Shown piece by piece: positions 23,301 through 38,300 of a DNA stretch of 64,000 bases. Under the pieces are notes generated by a model. The model ran no database searches, was not told the DNA's origin, and worked only from the letters and a program-made list of their open reading frames with translations. Numbering within the stretch: the stretch's first letter is position 1; each line of letters starts with the position of its first letter. Source of the DNA: Luidia sarsii (lineage: Eukaryota > Echinodermata > Asteroidea > Paxillosida > Luidiidae); the NCBI GenBank assembly GCA_949987565.1, contig OX465111.1, positions 12,200,716 to 12,264,715 of the forward strand, read 5' to 3'. Position numbers and translations under genes: made by a program.

Positions 23301-26300
23301 ACAGAGGGCCTAACGAATCGATCCTTCCAGGATCTTTCTAAAAGGCCTTTCTTGTCTGACTTTGAGAAAGTTCCTCCTAGGATCGAAACGTCAGGCCCTC
23401 TCACTTTTGAGATTTATGTACTGCAGGTCATTTTAGTCAGTGAGCAGTTAGCAACAGTTGTTTCTATTAACTCTATTCTCTTTCGTTATACAATTGATTC
23501 AAGGCTGATGTCTTAGAGCTGCTTAAGCACCTGGAGGTAACAGATTTTGAGGCCACACACACGTACCTTGAGACTATACTGGAGCCGTTGTAGACATCTG
23601 CATAGCTTAGCGTGGCCAGCGGTCTTATGGAGCTGTAGCGGGTGAACTTGGACAGACTGTCGGTGAACTGGTTGAGTTGGTCTGTTGCTCTGTTCTCACC
23701 TGGGCACGGGGCAAATAGGATAAGATCCTTCCAGGGCTCAAAAACCAGACACACAACCGGTTCCAAGGGGTTTATGACTAACGGGATATACACGTCCTGC
23801 ATTAGCAGCGATACAGTTGGTGAGACTAACCTGGGACCCAATTTCATAGAGCCGCCTAGGAACCCAAACTGGCCCAAGCACGACAAGATTTGCTCAATTA
23901 AAAATCAGGTTGCCACCTAAAGTTCCATCCCAATCCGGTTTTCTAAGTGCCCATTATTCAGATGCGATTCAAATACAGTGATCGTTGCATGAGGTATGGC
24001 CGGCAATCTCGTATTAACCAAGGAAGAATGCTCATGCCTGGCAGGTGTTTGGGCTTCATCTGCCATGAAATAGGCCCCAGGAGACATTGACTCTCACGTA
24101 CTGGGGGATCTTGCACTAGAAAGCGAACCCAATCCAACACACTTCAACGGCTGCTGACAGGTTTGGTAGTGACTGGTTGCTGAGCCTGCAAAGCTTCAAC
24201 AGGCCTGCGGTCGATTCCATCAAACTCATCGATCAATCGCAAGACGATCAGTGATGCAGACACAATACAGGCTATCACAACTTACGGTGGGTTATCCATC
24301 GAAAGTTGAGTTACGATAGATTGTAAGGCTTTGTGAAATCCACCCCTGGTATGGACAACAGTGCTAAAACCTGACAAACTCCAGCTGTTGAATTTGGATT
24401 GAACCACATTTATTTTCTGAAAGAGGCACTTCAAATGCTGTATCCACAATCCCCCCCAACAGACATATCACCATGGGTCCCCTGACTCTGGACTACGTAC
24501 TTGGCGCTATATCACTCTGCCTTATGCTGAAGTAGCACTGCTCCAGGTCGTCAAAGTGATGGTGCAGGCGTTTCCGTCTGGACGCTATTGTCGTGTCTAA
24601 CCACTGCTGTCTGCCACCCTGAGGAGAGAGAACACGCACCGGTGAAGATGGCTCTCAGGTACCAGACCAACACAAAGGACAATTTTGTAAGTGATTATTT
24701 GGTCCCTATTCTGTTCGGCTATGGGCACATTCTGTTCGAATCTGATAGATTTTGCAAGGTTCTGTTTGATTTTTTTTTTTATTGCATTCTGTTAGGTTCT
24801 CTTGGAATCACTCAGATGACGTTGGATGCTGGTGGATTCTTTTTTCTCTATTTTCCTGACTTGTTGCTGCCCTTGAACACTTACCCAGGAATCACATTTT
24901 GAACAGGAATCGTAACAGATATACGCCAGTAAATGGTTGAATGCTTCTAACTGGCACCCCTACCACAGAAAAGACTAGGGGACTACTTGGGAGATCACCA
25001 TCTAACGACTGGATAGCTCAGGTGGTAAGAGCGCTGGCACGCAAATCCCTGTTCAGTCAAAGTTTACCTTGCCATTTAAAAAAAACCCAAGGCAACAATC
25101 TAGTCTCTTAGGCACGTCTTAATTATCTTGAACCTGAAGCAACAGTAGTGGAGGTTAAACTAAAGGAGCACAAACTTGCATTCGCATTTTTCAATTTCAG
25201 CTTCAAACATGAAGTTCACAAGCACAGATGCACCTGTATGGCTCCAAGATTACCAAATTAATCGTGTCATTCATATAACTATGCGTGCACTGTACGCGGA
25301 TTAACATCAGCAACTCACGTTTTTACTCCCGTTGAAACCTTCTTGGGGCCCGTCTGTTTTGGAGGGATTTTCCAGTTTGATTTTGGGCGATTCGTTACTG
25401 CAAAGGAGAATTCAATATCATTAAGTGAATTTTATTGGCACATGATACTTTTTATAACCAGCGTGTTTCTGTTTTGTTTGTCAACAAAAGTCAACTGTAA
25501 TTCAAAGAGGGTTTTTTTGCCCTTACTCGACGTGGTGGTAAACACTGAATGCTCAGTGCTTTGCCCGGAGCAACTGTTTGCTGAGACAGAGTGATTCGGT
25601 TCTCTCTGGTTCAGTCTAAACCTGGAATCAACACTTAATACTTAATAACTCAAAATGGTGGTACTTCTGTTAGAGAATAATACTCAAAACTCAAGGGGTG
25701 GTAATTCTGTTACAGAATCAATACTTAAAACTCAATGGGTGGTCATTCTGCTACAGAATCAGTACTCAAAACTCAACTCACCTTGTTGAGGGCGATATCG
25801 TGTCATCATTGTTATGGGCAACAGGATAGCTCTGCAATACCAGGAAAAGATGAGGCAGAATACAAACAAATAATTTCAATTCAGAAACTGCCGCAGGTAC
25901 CGGTAGGTATGTGTATGGTCACAAGTAGAAACTCTCGCACACAGGGCTCTTCACAGGTAGGGGGTATCTTTCATTTGGATCCTTATGAACCCACACAGCA
26001 AGGTTTCCCCTGCATATTCAACTGCAAGGCAGCCAAACTTTCTTCTTCTTCTTGTGTACAGTGTATGAGGCAAGCAGCAGTTACGGTAGAGGTGCTGCTG
26101 TCTCAAGTTCTTGTCGTTTGCCTGTGCTCAATCAGAAGAGCGAGCCCAGTTACCAGGGCCCACCAACTAGGAGGATGACAACATGGTGGGCCAGGGGTTC
26201 AAAATCATAATTGCAGCAAAATGCACGGTAATACATGTACAATTAGCACCTTAGCATGTGCAAAGGGCTGTTGAGGCTGTTTCCTTGCACACTACATGTA

Positions 26301-29300
26301 TATGGACATGCACATATTACAGTGCTTTAGACTCATTCCCTATTCACTCTATGACTATTGGAACCTCAACATAGCACATCCACAATTACACCCAAACTCA
26401 TATCATTGGTTGCCACCTCAGACTCACAATATTCCAGGGGAAACCCTGACACACCATTTCTAAGTGCAGGAACTTTTTCTCCTGTTTTTCTTTTTGGAGC
26501 TTTCATTTCCCTTTTCACACTCCTCACAGACGGCCGCCCATCCCGGGTAACCTTCGAACCCCCAACAGGCACAGAGGTCAAGCTGCGGAATCGACCTACC
26601 GCCATCATGGACGTGTAGACCTCCCGGTGCTTTCCGAGTCTCTCCTCGATGCGCTTGGTGTCGTCCTCCAGCAGCCTCATCTGCTTGGTCAGTTCGTCCA
26701 GTTGCTGCCGGGACCATTCAGGTAAGCACATTTTGCAAATTTAGAACCCGGCCATTATTTTGTACAGGGACTATAAACACATGTACTACAGTACATCTTA
26801 AAGTACCGTGCATGCGTTAGAGAGGTTTCGCAAGTGAACGGATACGGTTAGTGCAATGGATGCATCTTCAATTATTTCATCATGCACTACTTGCTATCCG
26901 CTAAACGTGCAGACGACACAGATATCTCTCTCACCGTACGTACATGTGAGGAGGAAACGCAGAGGAAAATTTGAATTTCTAGTCAATTGTCTTTACTTCT
27001 TGGTCCATGTGGATGGTGTAGTCCAGAATTGAGTAATTGCTGAATATGTACGGGTTATTTTTGAGAGTTTCAAAGACTTGGGTATCAAAACATGGGTGCA
27101 AGGAGTCGGAAACAGACTTCATTTTAGACTTACTTTACACTGTGTTGGGATCGGAACAGCGCCACCAATACAGAAACGGTGGAATGGCCACTAACTGGTG
27201 TAGAGAGCTAAATGTATGCGTATGCATATCCATTTGCGCGCGAAACCTCTCTATTATCAACACCACAGTACACACATAAGCTGAAGTGATACAAACTAAC
27301 TTAATACAAACATTTCGCTAACTGATCTCTAGAGATATATGACTGTTGATGGTTAAATGCTTCTGACTGGCACCCCCACCCCAGCAAAGACTAGTCGACT
27401 ATTTGGGAAGGCCACCCTCTAAGGAGTGGATAGCTCAGGTGTTAAAAGTGCTGGTACAAAAAGCCACATGTTCAAGCCCCTTGGCTTGTATGGGTACACT
27501 CAAAATTGAATCAAGACCAGAGACATCAAATGTGCCCATTGGGAGCATGTACCGGTAGGTGTAAATATATAGTGTGTGCATTATCGATCAAATGACAGCC
27601 GGTTCTTACAGAAGTCAATGCAATCTCAGGTATACTCTTAACAGGCAAAGGTAGGGAAAATTAAACATGGGGATGCATTTTACCTCTTGTTTCCTCCTTT
27701 TGGCGTGTTCCAGGAACTCCTTCAGGATTTGACTGTGTGTGAACCAGCTATCCTGTAGAGTGGAAAGAAGAAGGGCGTGGAACCTTGGTGGAGTACATTG
27801 GAAACCAACATTTCTGGAGTTATGTACTGTATGCTATAGATTAGGGCCGTTTCCACTGACGGAATCATTACGGTTTGAATCGTGATTCCCAAATTATTTT
27901 TGATTTGCTCATGTTCACACAAAACGCGATGCAAAAAAAATGGCGAGCCGCTTGTGGTTACCAGTTGTGGTCAAATGGCGGGTGTGTTCTTGAGGGTGGC
28001 CCATGCAGGGAGACATAACTATAAACAACCACAGCACTTCTTGTCAGTCAGAGCATGAGCGGGGCATTGTGGGATAAAAAAAACAAACCTGTGCCATTCA
28101 GTGGAGCGTTCCAACACACACCGCGCAGCAAATTAACGCGATTATTTGGAAAAGTCTCACTAATAGTGGAGTCTGAATCGCGATTTTAATCCCACTAATA
28201 AACGCGTCAATTGTGTCCACACATGAACAAATGAGGAGTTTGAATTTGAAAATTGGAGCTTATTTGTGACAGTGGAAAACGGCCCTATTGAGAGTCCAAC
28301 TAATGGATCTTCCTGGAATGTAATTCAATGAGGGCTTGCCCTGCTCGACACTCGTACGTCCAGCAGGGCAAACCTTTATTCAATTACATTCTCCTCGACG
28401 CAAGCATCATGTTATTTCCTGGAAATCTCCCGACTCTGATGAACAGCATCAGAGGGAGTTTTGGGTCCTCCTTTGTGTAAACCTGGGCATTTTTGGCGGG
28501 GTGGTTTAAAAACCTCAGGGAATGGAATGTTGGGTTGAGTCAGTCCTGGGGTTCTGTGGAAACAACATCGGGTGGAGGGTGTGGACCCTCGGCATGTCCC
28601 TGGTCTGAGATGTTCTGCTGCTTACCTTCTCTTGGGTTGCTATTTTCTTCTCATTTGCCCAATTAAAGTAAGTTCGTTCCTTTTTAGGGGAAATTTGGGG
28701 TCAATATTTGTTTCTTTCTCTCTGTACCGGACACCAAACATACACCCTGGCTACATCCATTTATCTACTGTAAATTAGGGGCGTTATCCCTAGCCTGATT
28801 TCTCTACTGTAGTCCCTTTTTTTGTGTCATTGTAGTTATCTCAGCATTACTTAGATTTAATAAATAATCTTTTGCACCAGAAGTTGAATTTTCCCGCATT
28901 TCCTAGTTTTCTTTTCTTTCGGTATGGCTCGACTTCGTTACACATGTACGGTGTACATGTATGTAATGACCTCTGATGGGATTCTGTCGAATTGTTACAT
29001 GTCCGTTCAGTTTGCCCTGTATTCTGACCGATGCAGAAAGCTGCACGAAACTCCTCATTGGTTTGCACGGGTTCTGCTGGACTCTCTTGTGAGTTTCATG
29101 AAGGCTGACTTCTGTTGAAGCAATTCTAACCCAACTCCGTTTTTTTTCGAGCCCATTGGGTTTCTGCTTGATTCTTCTGGGTATCCGTACCGGCTCATAG
29201 CTGTCGGAATCAGTTGCAGTTTACAATCTGTTCGCCCAGGCTGAACTTGATGTGTTGTGACCTGTGACAAGTCTGCAATTCAGTCTGTCTTTGTGGGGGT

Positions 29301-32300
29301 TTTGCAGTGACTCTCTGTGTTTCTTTCTGTGTGTCTCCCTCTGTGCCTCGCTGTGTCTTTCTATGTGTTTCTCTGTTGCTCTTTCTCTCCCCGTCTCTGT
29401 CTGTCTGTCTCGCTGTCTATTTGTCTCTCTCTGTCTGTCTCTGGCCCGCTAGGTCTGTCTCTCTCTGTCTCGCTAACGGTAGGTCTCTGCCCTCTGTCTC
29501 TCTTTGTCTCACTGTCTTTCTATCTCTCCCTCTCTCGGTCTTTCTAAGTCTCTTTGTTTCTCTGTCTCTGTGTATCTGTGTCTCTCTGTCTTTCATCACC
29601 AATTATAATATCATCTTTTGTTTCAATTACTTTTTGTTTATTTAACTAAAAAAAATTCTTCACTTTGTTTGTAAGATACATGTAGTATATATATATATAT
29701 ATTTTTTATTTAGTTGAAAATAAAGTTCTTTTGCAAAATCAAATGTCTCTCTTTGTCTCCTTCTCTCTGTCAGTCTTTCTGTTTCTTTCTGTCTCTCTCT
29801 GTCTCCTTGTCTCTCTGTCTCTGTCTCTCTGGACGGCTTTTCTGTGGGTCTCTCACCATCTCCAATTGCCTCTTCTTGCTAACCAGCACCTCCAGCATCA
29901 GGTTGACCTCCGTCAGGTCCCATTTGTCCTGGTCTGTGATCAGCTCCTGCAGCTCACTCATGTGGCTGTTCTGTGGGACGGATAGGAGGGCAAGGGAAAA
30001 AGAAAACCGGTCACCACAAAAAAACAAAACACCGCTGACGAGTCTATCCAGGGCAAGCTGTGCCATCAGGGTACACAGATCGCATCGTGTAACCGGAGGC
30101 GAGGATCAAAATTTTGGGAAGAGAATTGCTCATCAACTGTTCCATCCCGGGGAAACCCATTTGGAAAATGTGCCCGGGTGATGAAAGTTGTTCGACCCTG
30201 GGTGTGGAAAAATTGGACACTAAGGAAAGAAAATGTCAGGGAAAACTTTCTCACTCTGGGAAACTATTCACACTTTGGAAACTTCTGCACAATTCACACG
30301 TACCGGTGGGGAGAGCTTCAGACGTTTCTCATCCGATTTCTGCCGGTACTTCAAGATCAACTCATTCACTGAAAATATAAAAAATTAAGAGTAGGGGATA
30401 AAATCCGAAAAGTTACATAAATGTGTATAAAAAAAACTTCTTCTATCGACTTAGGCAATACATATAAACCACCTTATCTATTGACATATAAATTTAGCAA
30501 TATGTATGGATAAACACAGACACAGAAAAACCAACACATGGGTCAGAGAACTAATCAAACCCAAGTTGTTTTGGAAACAATTGCAAAAAGAAAATGGAAG
30601 ATGCTGGCCACAAAAACAGATTTTCAAACAGATGTTGGAGCCTTATGATAGGCACCAGAAACTAAGGTCAAACGGATTGCAAAGACATGAAAGTGGGACT
30701 GTGGGAGGGATGAGCTGGATAGTTACTGGGGGTACAGTGCATTGATTCAGGAAGGCGAGGACAGTTGTGGCACACATGCTGAGGGGCAGGACAGTCAGGG
30801 TTAAAAAGTAAACCCGAGGACGGCCAATGCAAATGGCATGAGGGACTTTATAATCTCCGTTTTAAAGGCTTTTGCCTCGTAACCACTTCACGCCAGAAAC
30901 CTCCGAATTCGGAGTGCCGCAGGTTCCACTACATGTGACGGGTCCTCCGAAACTGGGCGCGACTATTGTCCAAGTTTTAAACAAAGACTCTATTCGGCCT
31001 AGAACAACTCAATAAGAAGCATGACAAAGACCTGTTTTGACAGTTGCCACATGAACTGCCAGATTAGCGGCAAAAATTGCACAATTGACGGATGTTTGAG
31101 GGATAGCGCATTGCTACGGGAGACACTGCATTGGCATGTCCCACAGCCCAACGGTCGTTGGCCAGGCAGTGAAATTCCACCCACGATTTGACTGCCTGGA
31201 GTGGAGGCTAGTCTGCGGTCAGAGGCTATCAGTATCACACACATTCACAAGTCATGCTACACTCCTTTGACAATGCAAAATCTTTCCTACTAGAGGAAAA
31301 CAATTCTTACCCCCCAAGGACAAATTTCACACAAATCCAAAACAAATAAACAACCATCGAAAACAAAAATGGGAAAGTTTTCAACAAACTCACGAGCAAA
31401 GTTGGGAAATATCTGGTCGTTCTTCTCAATAGCAAAGTTACATTTCGGACACCGATTGCTCTCTTCTAGACTCTGAATGATGCACTTGTGACTAAAACCA
31501 GAAAACAACAATAACAGCAACAACAAAACAAATCAATTGTGAATCAAAATTGAGATGAAATTTTGAGTCAGACAAAAAATTCTGACAACTGCTTATTACA
31601 CTGCTTGCTTGTTCTCCTGATGATAGCCAGAGCATACTGGCTAGAATGTCGAGTTATCACTTGGGTTCTTTTCACAACATCTTCCTAAAGAGACCTTACA
31701 CATGGTGTCACCGCAAATCCTCCTAGATATTGTTTCACCCACCATACAAAGCCTTAAGTCTTATTCATGAATTGCTTGCTCACTGACTCAAATTATACAA
31801 ATGTAGGGATCGTAATGTCTGGCCTTTTTACATTATATTCTACACAAGTGATATACAAAAATGTTGCAAACTGCTTACTGACTAAGATTACCAAAATGAA
31901 AATCTCAAAATTTAGAGGGCCTGACGTTTCGATCCTACATGTACATGTAGCAGAGCAGGACCTTTCTCAAAGGCAGAGAAAGGTCCTGCTAGGATTGAAA
32001 CGTCAGGATCGAAATGTCAGGCCCACTAAATTTTGAGATTGATTCTACACAATGTAATGCAGGAATGTTGCCGAGGGCTGACAAAATGACGAGAAATACA
32101 CATGTACTCATTTCAAAGTGTCATTTGGCCACAGGGCCACTCCTGCTGTAAATTTGATGTGTGTACAGTGTGTTCCTTGCAGTTGTACATGTACCATACT
32201 CACCAGAAACTATGGCCACATTTGGTCATGTGGGCTTCCTCAATGATGTCGAAACAGATGGGACTGCAAACGGAAGAAGACACAAACAAGATTACAGAAA

Positions 32301-35300
32301 GGCACACAAAAATGTTGCAAAGCGCTCGATTACATTGGGTCAAGGCCAATTTCATACACGTATCTACATGTATCACTGGACCATCAAAATTTGCTTGACC
32401 GTGAAAAGTCCTGAACACTGAAGAAAGTCAGGCTGCCAATCGTGCCGGTACATTCCAGTTGGACTCTTATACTAAGCACCAGATTTGAATACAAGTCAAA
32501 TACACATGTAATATTAGCATCGTGGAGAAGTGATTGGCCAACTCATTTTGTCCCAGGATGACGTTTCATGGTACAGAACTACGGTATAACGGGTAATAGA
32601 GAAGCTCTTTAAAAGTGGGACCAGACAGCAAACATCCTGATCTTGACCACTTCACGCCACAACTTCCAAATCGGAATGCAAGTGGTGTTGCTACAGTGTG
32701 TACCTTGTACACGTACATGTACATACAGTAAATACATGTACCAGTACATGTACATGTACATGTATGCACGCAAGCCTTACGCATTTTTTTTAACTAGCAC
32801 ACCGGGCTAGTAAATTAAGTTTTTTGCCAGCCCGCAGCTAGTTTTACTAGCCCTGTATAATCAATATTGAATTTAATACAAGGTTATTAGGTCAAGTAAA
32901 ACAAATTATTAGTTTCTACTTTCTCATCCCCCACTCGCATTGTTTTTTGCCTCCACACTGCTGTCTACTTTTGACTAGTCCATCGGGCTAGCAAAGTGGG
33001 TCATGTTACTAGCCAGCAGCTGTTTTTACTAGACAATGACCGCCGGGCTAGTGCTAAGGTCGAGCCCTGGTACGTACATGTATGCCAGGCCATCCAAATC
33101 TGGGCACCACTACTGTACAGTGTACATGTACTCACAAAGAGCCCGCATACAATGTACCATGAAGCAATATGTAGCACAAAAGCTACAATGCCAAAAGCCA
33201 AGCAGATGAGTTTGATTGTGACAGGTTTGACTTGCTCGCACAAATACAGTAGTACTGAAGTGTACTCTTAGGCCTATTGATTTATTTCACAGGTAAATGT
33301 AATGTGTAATGTATACTGTTCCCGAATGTTTGGCGGATTTATCCCCACCCCCCCCCCCCTAATAAAGGAGAAGACCTGAGTTTTGAAAAAGGCACATTAT
33401 TCAACACCATATTCGTGCATCAGATGCTCAATACCTCGTGATCTCCCAAAACAACATACATACATGGGGTAACCATGTTCATGTACATGATACACATGTG
33501 AAGTGTACATGTACATGTAAATGTACTGGTACACATGTACATTAAATGTAATTCCTAATTCTACCATTGAAAACCCAATAAAATCATCACTCTGTAATTA
33601 AGAAAATATTCATCAAAACTACACGTAGATCTATGCACAGGTACGTGTACCGTTTCTTAAAATAATCATGCAAAAGATGGCAAATATTCTTGCACATGTA
33701 CGTGCACATGTATGTACCGGTACCCACTACCCAGGGATGATTGACCCCCCCCCCAAAAAAAAAAAAAAAAAATTTAAAACCTAATTACTAACTCTAGGTA
33801 TTAGTACATTTAAAATGACCCATGCTCTCGTACCCCCAGATGTGGCCAAAAACAACAACGGAGAAACCTTCCCTCTCATTGGGAAAAGCCAACATTGGAC
33901 ATTCACACGCACGTGTGTGTACACACATACCGATTTTTGTATCCTTGTGGAGACATTGCTTTGTTCACGTGCACTTTCCTGGGCAGGAATTTGGACCATA
34001 CAAGTAGGCCTACACTGTATGTCCCTTATAACACTTCAATATGCGACAGATTCTTACTCATCTCAAATGTCCTGGTTTTTCCTCTTAATATCAGTTTCGT
34101 GAAGACCCTGTGGAGACCTACATGTACTGTATGTATACACCTTTACAATTTCCCTGTGGAGACCATTCAACCTAATGTCTTAGATCTCCTAGATTCGTGC
34201 CCACATGTACATGTACGTGTACATGTATGTACACGTACATGCTCATGTACATTGTACATATACATGTACATGTAGGTCGAATGAACAAGGTGTGTACAGC
34301 GTGCATGCATACATGTACATAATCCATGAATGTATCTTCCTGGCTGATTATACACAAGCATATCTGATCACTATACAGGGGGGGAGAGGGGTACGATATG
34401 GAGGAGGGGAAGAAAAAGGATGACGCGTCCAGGCAGGAAAAAAACTGACGAATACAAAAATAAAGAGGAAGACAGTTCCTCCTCCTCCTCCTCCCCAGGG
34501 AGAGGGTGAGAGATGCCTTTCAGGAGAATTGCAGGAGGAGGTACCAGTACATGCACAGTACACAGAAGGAGCCAAATTGATAATGCACAGGAAATGAGGC
34601 GGGATTATGCCGTGTGGGAAGAGAGAGAGAGAGAGAGGTGGAGGATGAGTACTGAGGAGGAGGAGGAGGAGGAAGGACCATGCAGCGGAACTAGCCATCA
34701 ATTGAGCTCTCATCAGCAGCGATATGCTGACAATGGAAGCACCAATTGGGGCGGGGGTGTGCCATAGATCGACCCGGAGGGGGGGGGGGGAAGCTGGATA
34801 GGCAGACTGTCCGCGGACACCGCTCCACAGACTTGGTCACCTGTCTCTTTTGTTCACTCATTTCATTGGACTTCCTCTCGGTTTCTATATCAGGGATAGG
34901 GGGGAGTAGACTGGGGAGATGAGGGAGGGGGTGGAACGGAGTAATGAAAATGGTGAGGCAGCAAGATGCATACAAATATGGCAACATTGGAAGAGAGAGA
35001 GAGGGGGGGGGGGGGGCTAACTAGTGACTACTAGTGACTACCTATTTTTTTCCCCCTTGTGTGGGCACATCACATTCACACAGTAGCTGCTAATATTAAT
35101 ATTTCCTGTGCTTCATAGTGAGCATTTTAGTATGCACTGTGCAGAAAATGTACGGTACTGTACAGCACATGTACAGTACATGTTCATTGTACTGTACATG
35201 TACGTGTACATGTATGTATACATACATACGTACGTGTACGGTACATGTACATGTACAAACAGAGGGCATGTCCTTTTGTGTACATTTCATCAACATGTGG

Positions 35301-38300
35301 CATATTTCTAAGTGCAAAGATGATGAATTTATGTATACTGTACGTACAGTATGTATACTATGTACATGTATGTGAAATTAAAATTAAAATAACCAAATCA
35401 ATTCCTGGTCTTAATGGCCTCAACTGATGTGCACTTGTATGTATATTGTGTGTGTACACACGTGTAGTCACTATAGGCCTACATGTACAATGTACATGTA
35501 CATGTACATGTACATGTACAGTATGTGAAACCATTTGCATGATACCAATACTTGTACAGTACATGTACGTGTACAAGTACAATGTACATGTACATGTACG
35601 TGTACAAGTACAATGTACATGTACTGTACCAGTACATGTACATGTACACTGTACATTGTACAGTGCTATTCAGCAGGCTATACAATTTTAATCCCCCTGT
35701 TAGAAGGCAGTGGACTGAGACACCCAAACTGTGCTACACTGCTCTACAGTGTATTGTCTACTCCACTTTCATCACCATCAATTGTCTGTAGACAAAGTGA
35801 CAGAAGCTGAAGTCACTAGTTTGGTGCATGGTGCAAGAGTCCTGTGTGCATCAGGTTTAGGATTCCTGGCTGCTGAAGGCCAAAATGTTCAGAAACACAT
35901 GCACATGAAGGATAGGGGGCCTGCAGTACAAAAATGTTCAATTTGTACTCATGTACATGTACATGTACACATGTCTGGATAGGTGAGTGGCTTTGTATCC
36001 TGGGCAGCAATGATCCACTGTCTGCAGTCCAGAATACCAGTGTGGAGATTGGTTGACCAACTGGAACAGAGACAAGGTCTAGTAAATCACATAACCATGT
36101 ATTTAATCAACTGCAGTGCATTTGGGATTTCTTTTTTATTATTTCAATTTTCAAATCATACTGTGGTGTCAGTAAAATGCAATTTACCCCCCCAAAAAAA
36201 ATAAAAATTTTGTCTTACAATTTTAAACTTTGGGAAAGAGGGTAACAAATTAATTTCAGTTTGAAAGGTGGAGCAGCCATGCCCCCATGGAGGCTGTCCT
36301 CGGTAACGTCATGAGTTGACAACCTGGTCCATTACCGTACTATGGTCGGGGTAAGTATTACATCAAGTACGTTATTGTGTATACAAAGTAACAGTCAATG
36401 CACATTTCTCATGAGAATTGATTTCAGGAATAAATATTGACAAATTCGTTGGCATGCCTGCAAGAGTCATTGCTAAAAATTGCAGCAATGGAATAAACGT
36501 GTACATGTATTTATTCCCTGACGATCAGGCTAGTAGAATAAGCCGCATTCCTTGCCATGGTCCATGTTACTGATCCATACAGCAAAATGGATTCTAAACA
36601 TGCTCTGAACATCTTAATCGCCAGGGTGCAGTCAAGGTCTACTGGTCTACAGTGTAGCTACATTAGGTGTGCCTGCACGTATGGCATTGTATCAATGTGT
36701 GCATGCATCTTTGCACTAGGAAGTCATTGTAATAGGGACAAGTGCACCCCTCAGGTGGCACTGCCTGCTGTAACCAGCAAACACACACCCCTTGCTGCCC
36801 TCGGTGACGAGTTCCGCTCCGGATGTAGCGACTCGACGAAATCAGATATTGGGTCTGGAAGGCGCGAGACAATGATTGGCATAAGGAGCCCGTACATGTA
36901 CGGTACGTGTACCGCCAAAGTCTCTTTATTGCAGATTGACTGCACTATCCAGACCAGCCCACTCATCTACGGATGCTTTCCGTCCCATCCACCAACCCTC
37001 GCCCAACCCACCCCACCCCGCACACTGTGCGTTGCTGTACTGTACAGCATGTGCCTATCTGACACAGCTTTGACAAGGGATATCTGATCGACTAGTGCTG
37101 GAACTGAGAGTGAGAGAAGGCGTCATGCAAAGGGAAAGGTAGTCCCCACAGCACAAAGTAATTACCGGTACACCAGCATCCCTCTTGGCACTGATTGAGA
37201 TAGAAAAAAGTCCAAAAGGAAACAGGAAGAAACGTGGGCGTAAACATTGAATGGCATAAATCATCTTGCTGAATTGCATGCACATCATCAACATGCATGT
37301 GGTTGCATTGACGTGCTTTGTGCAAGCACTTGATTTCCACACCACGCTTTTTAATGCACACTTTGAAATACATGTAGAGCAATCAGTGTTTATCACCTTG
37401 AGCGGGGCAAAACCTCAATTACATTCTCCTCGACACGAAACGTCATGTTCTATCGAGGAAATTAATAATTGCAAGTTTGTGAAAATTGCTGAAGATATTA
37501 TGTGGGGGTGCACAAGTACATGTACCTAGCGCAGTGCGTGTGTGTGTGTGTGTGTGTGTTCCCTTGACCCAAGGAAGCTTTCTCCTCCTCCTGCCCGAAA
37601 CACAAACACACACACACAGAGCCCCGGCCTTGCAATTGCATCCATCCCCTGCATCCCCAGGCACAGAGTGCTGTTGTTTTCCCTCCTGCCTAGCCATTCC
37701 ATTTGGCTGGGGCCCTTGGGAGGGCCACCGGAGAATCCTCACTCAGCCGAGCCCTTCCCCACCCCACCACAAGGCCCAGGCCTGGCAAGTGAATGTCAGC
37801 ATTTGCCCTTGCCGTATTATACTGTACATGTACATGTACACTGTATACATTTTTTTTTTTTTTACCCAACAACCCACACAACTCATGCACGGTGAGCAGC
37901 GTAAAGCCACTGTGTTTTCTGGCGCAGACTAATTTTCTCCTGGGGAGAGAGCTGAAGCACAGTGCAATCAGTCGACATCCGGTATTGAAATCCGACGGCT
38001 GTGTATAAATAACAATTCAGAATCAGATTGATAACAGGTATCAGTATGTACGCACATGTACATGTACATCACATGAACAGTGCGCATATACAGTATTGTA
38101 TATATATGTGCATGCACTGTAAATTATGTACATGTACTGTACACGTTTGTCGTATATGTACATGTACATGTACGTTATTTTAAAAAAAAACAAAAAAACA
38201 CATACCGGTAGACAGAAAACTGCAATGGAGAGCAGCTAAGTACTTGTACAGTACATGATCATGTTTATTCAGTATACCATACATTGTGTAGGCCTACACT

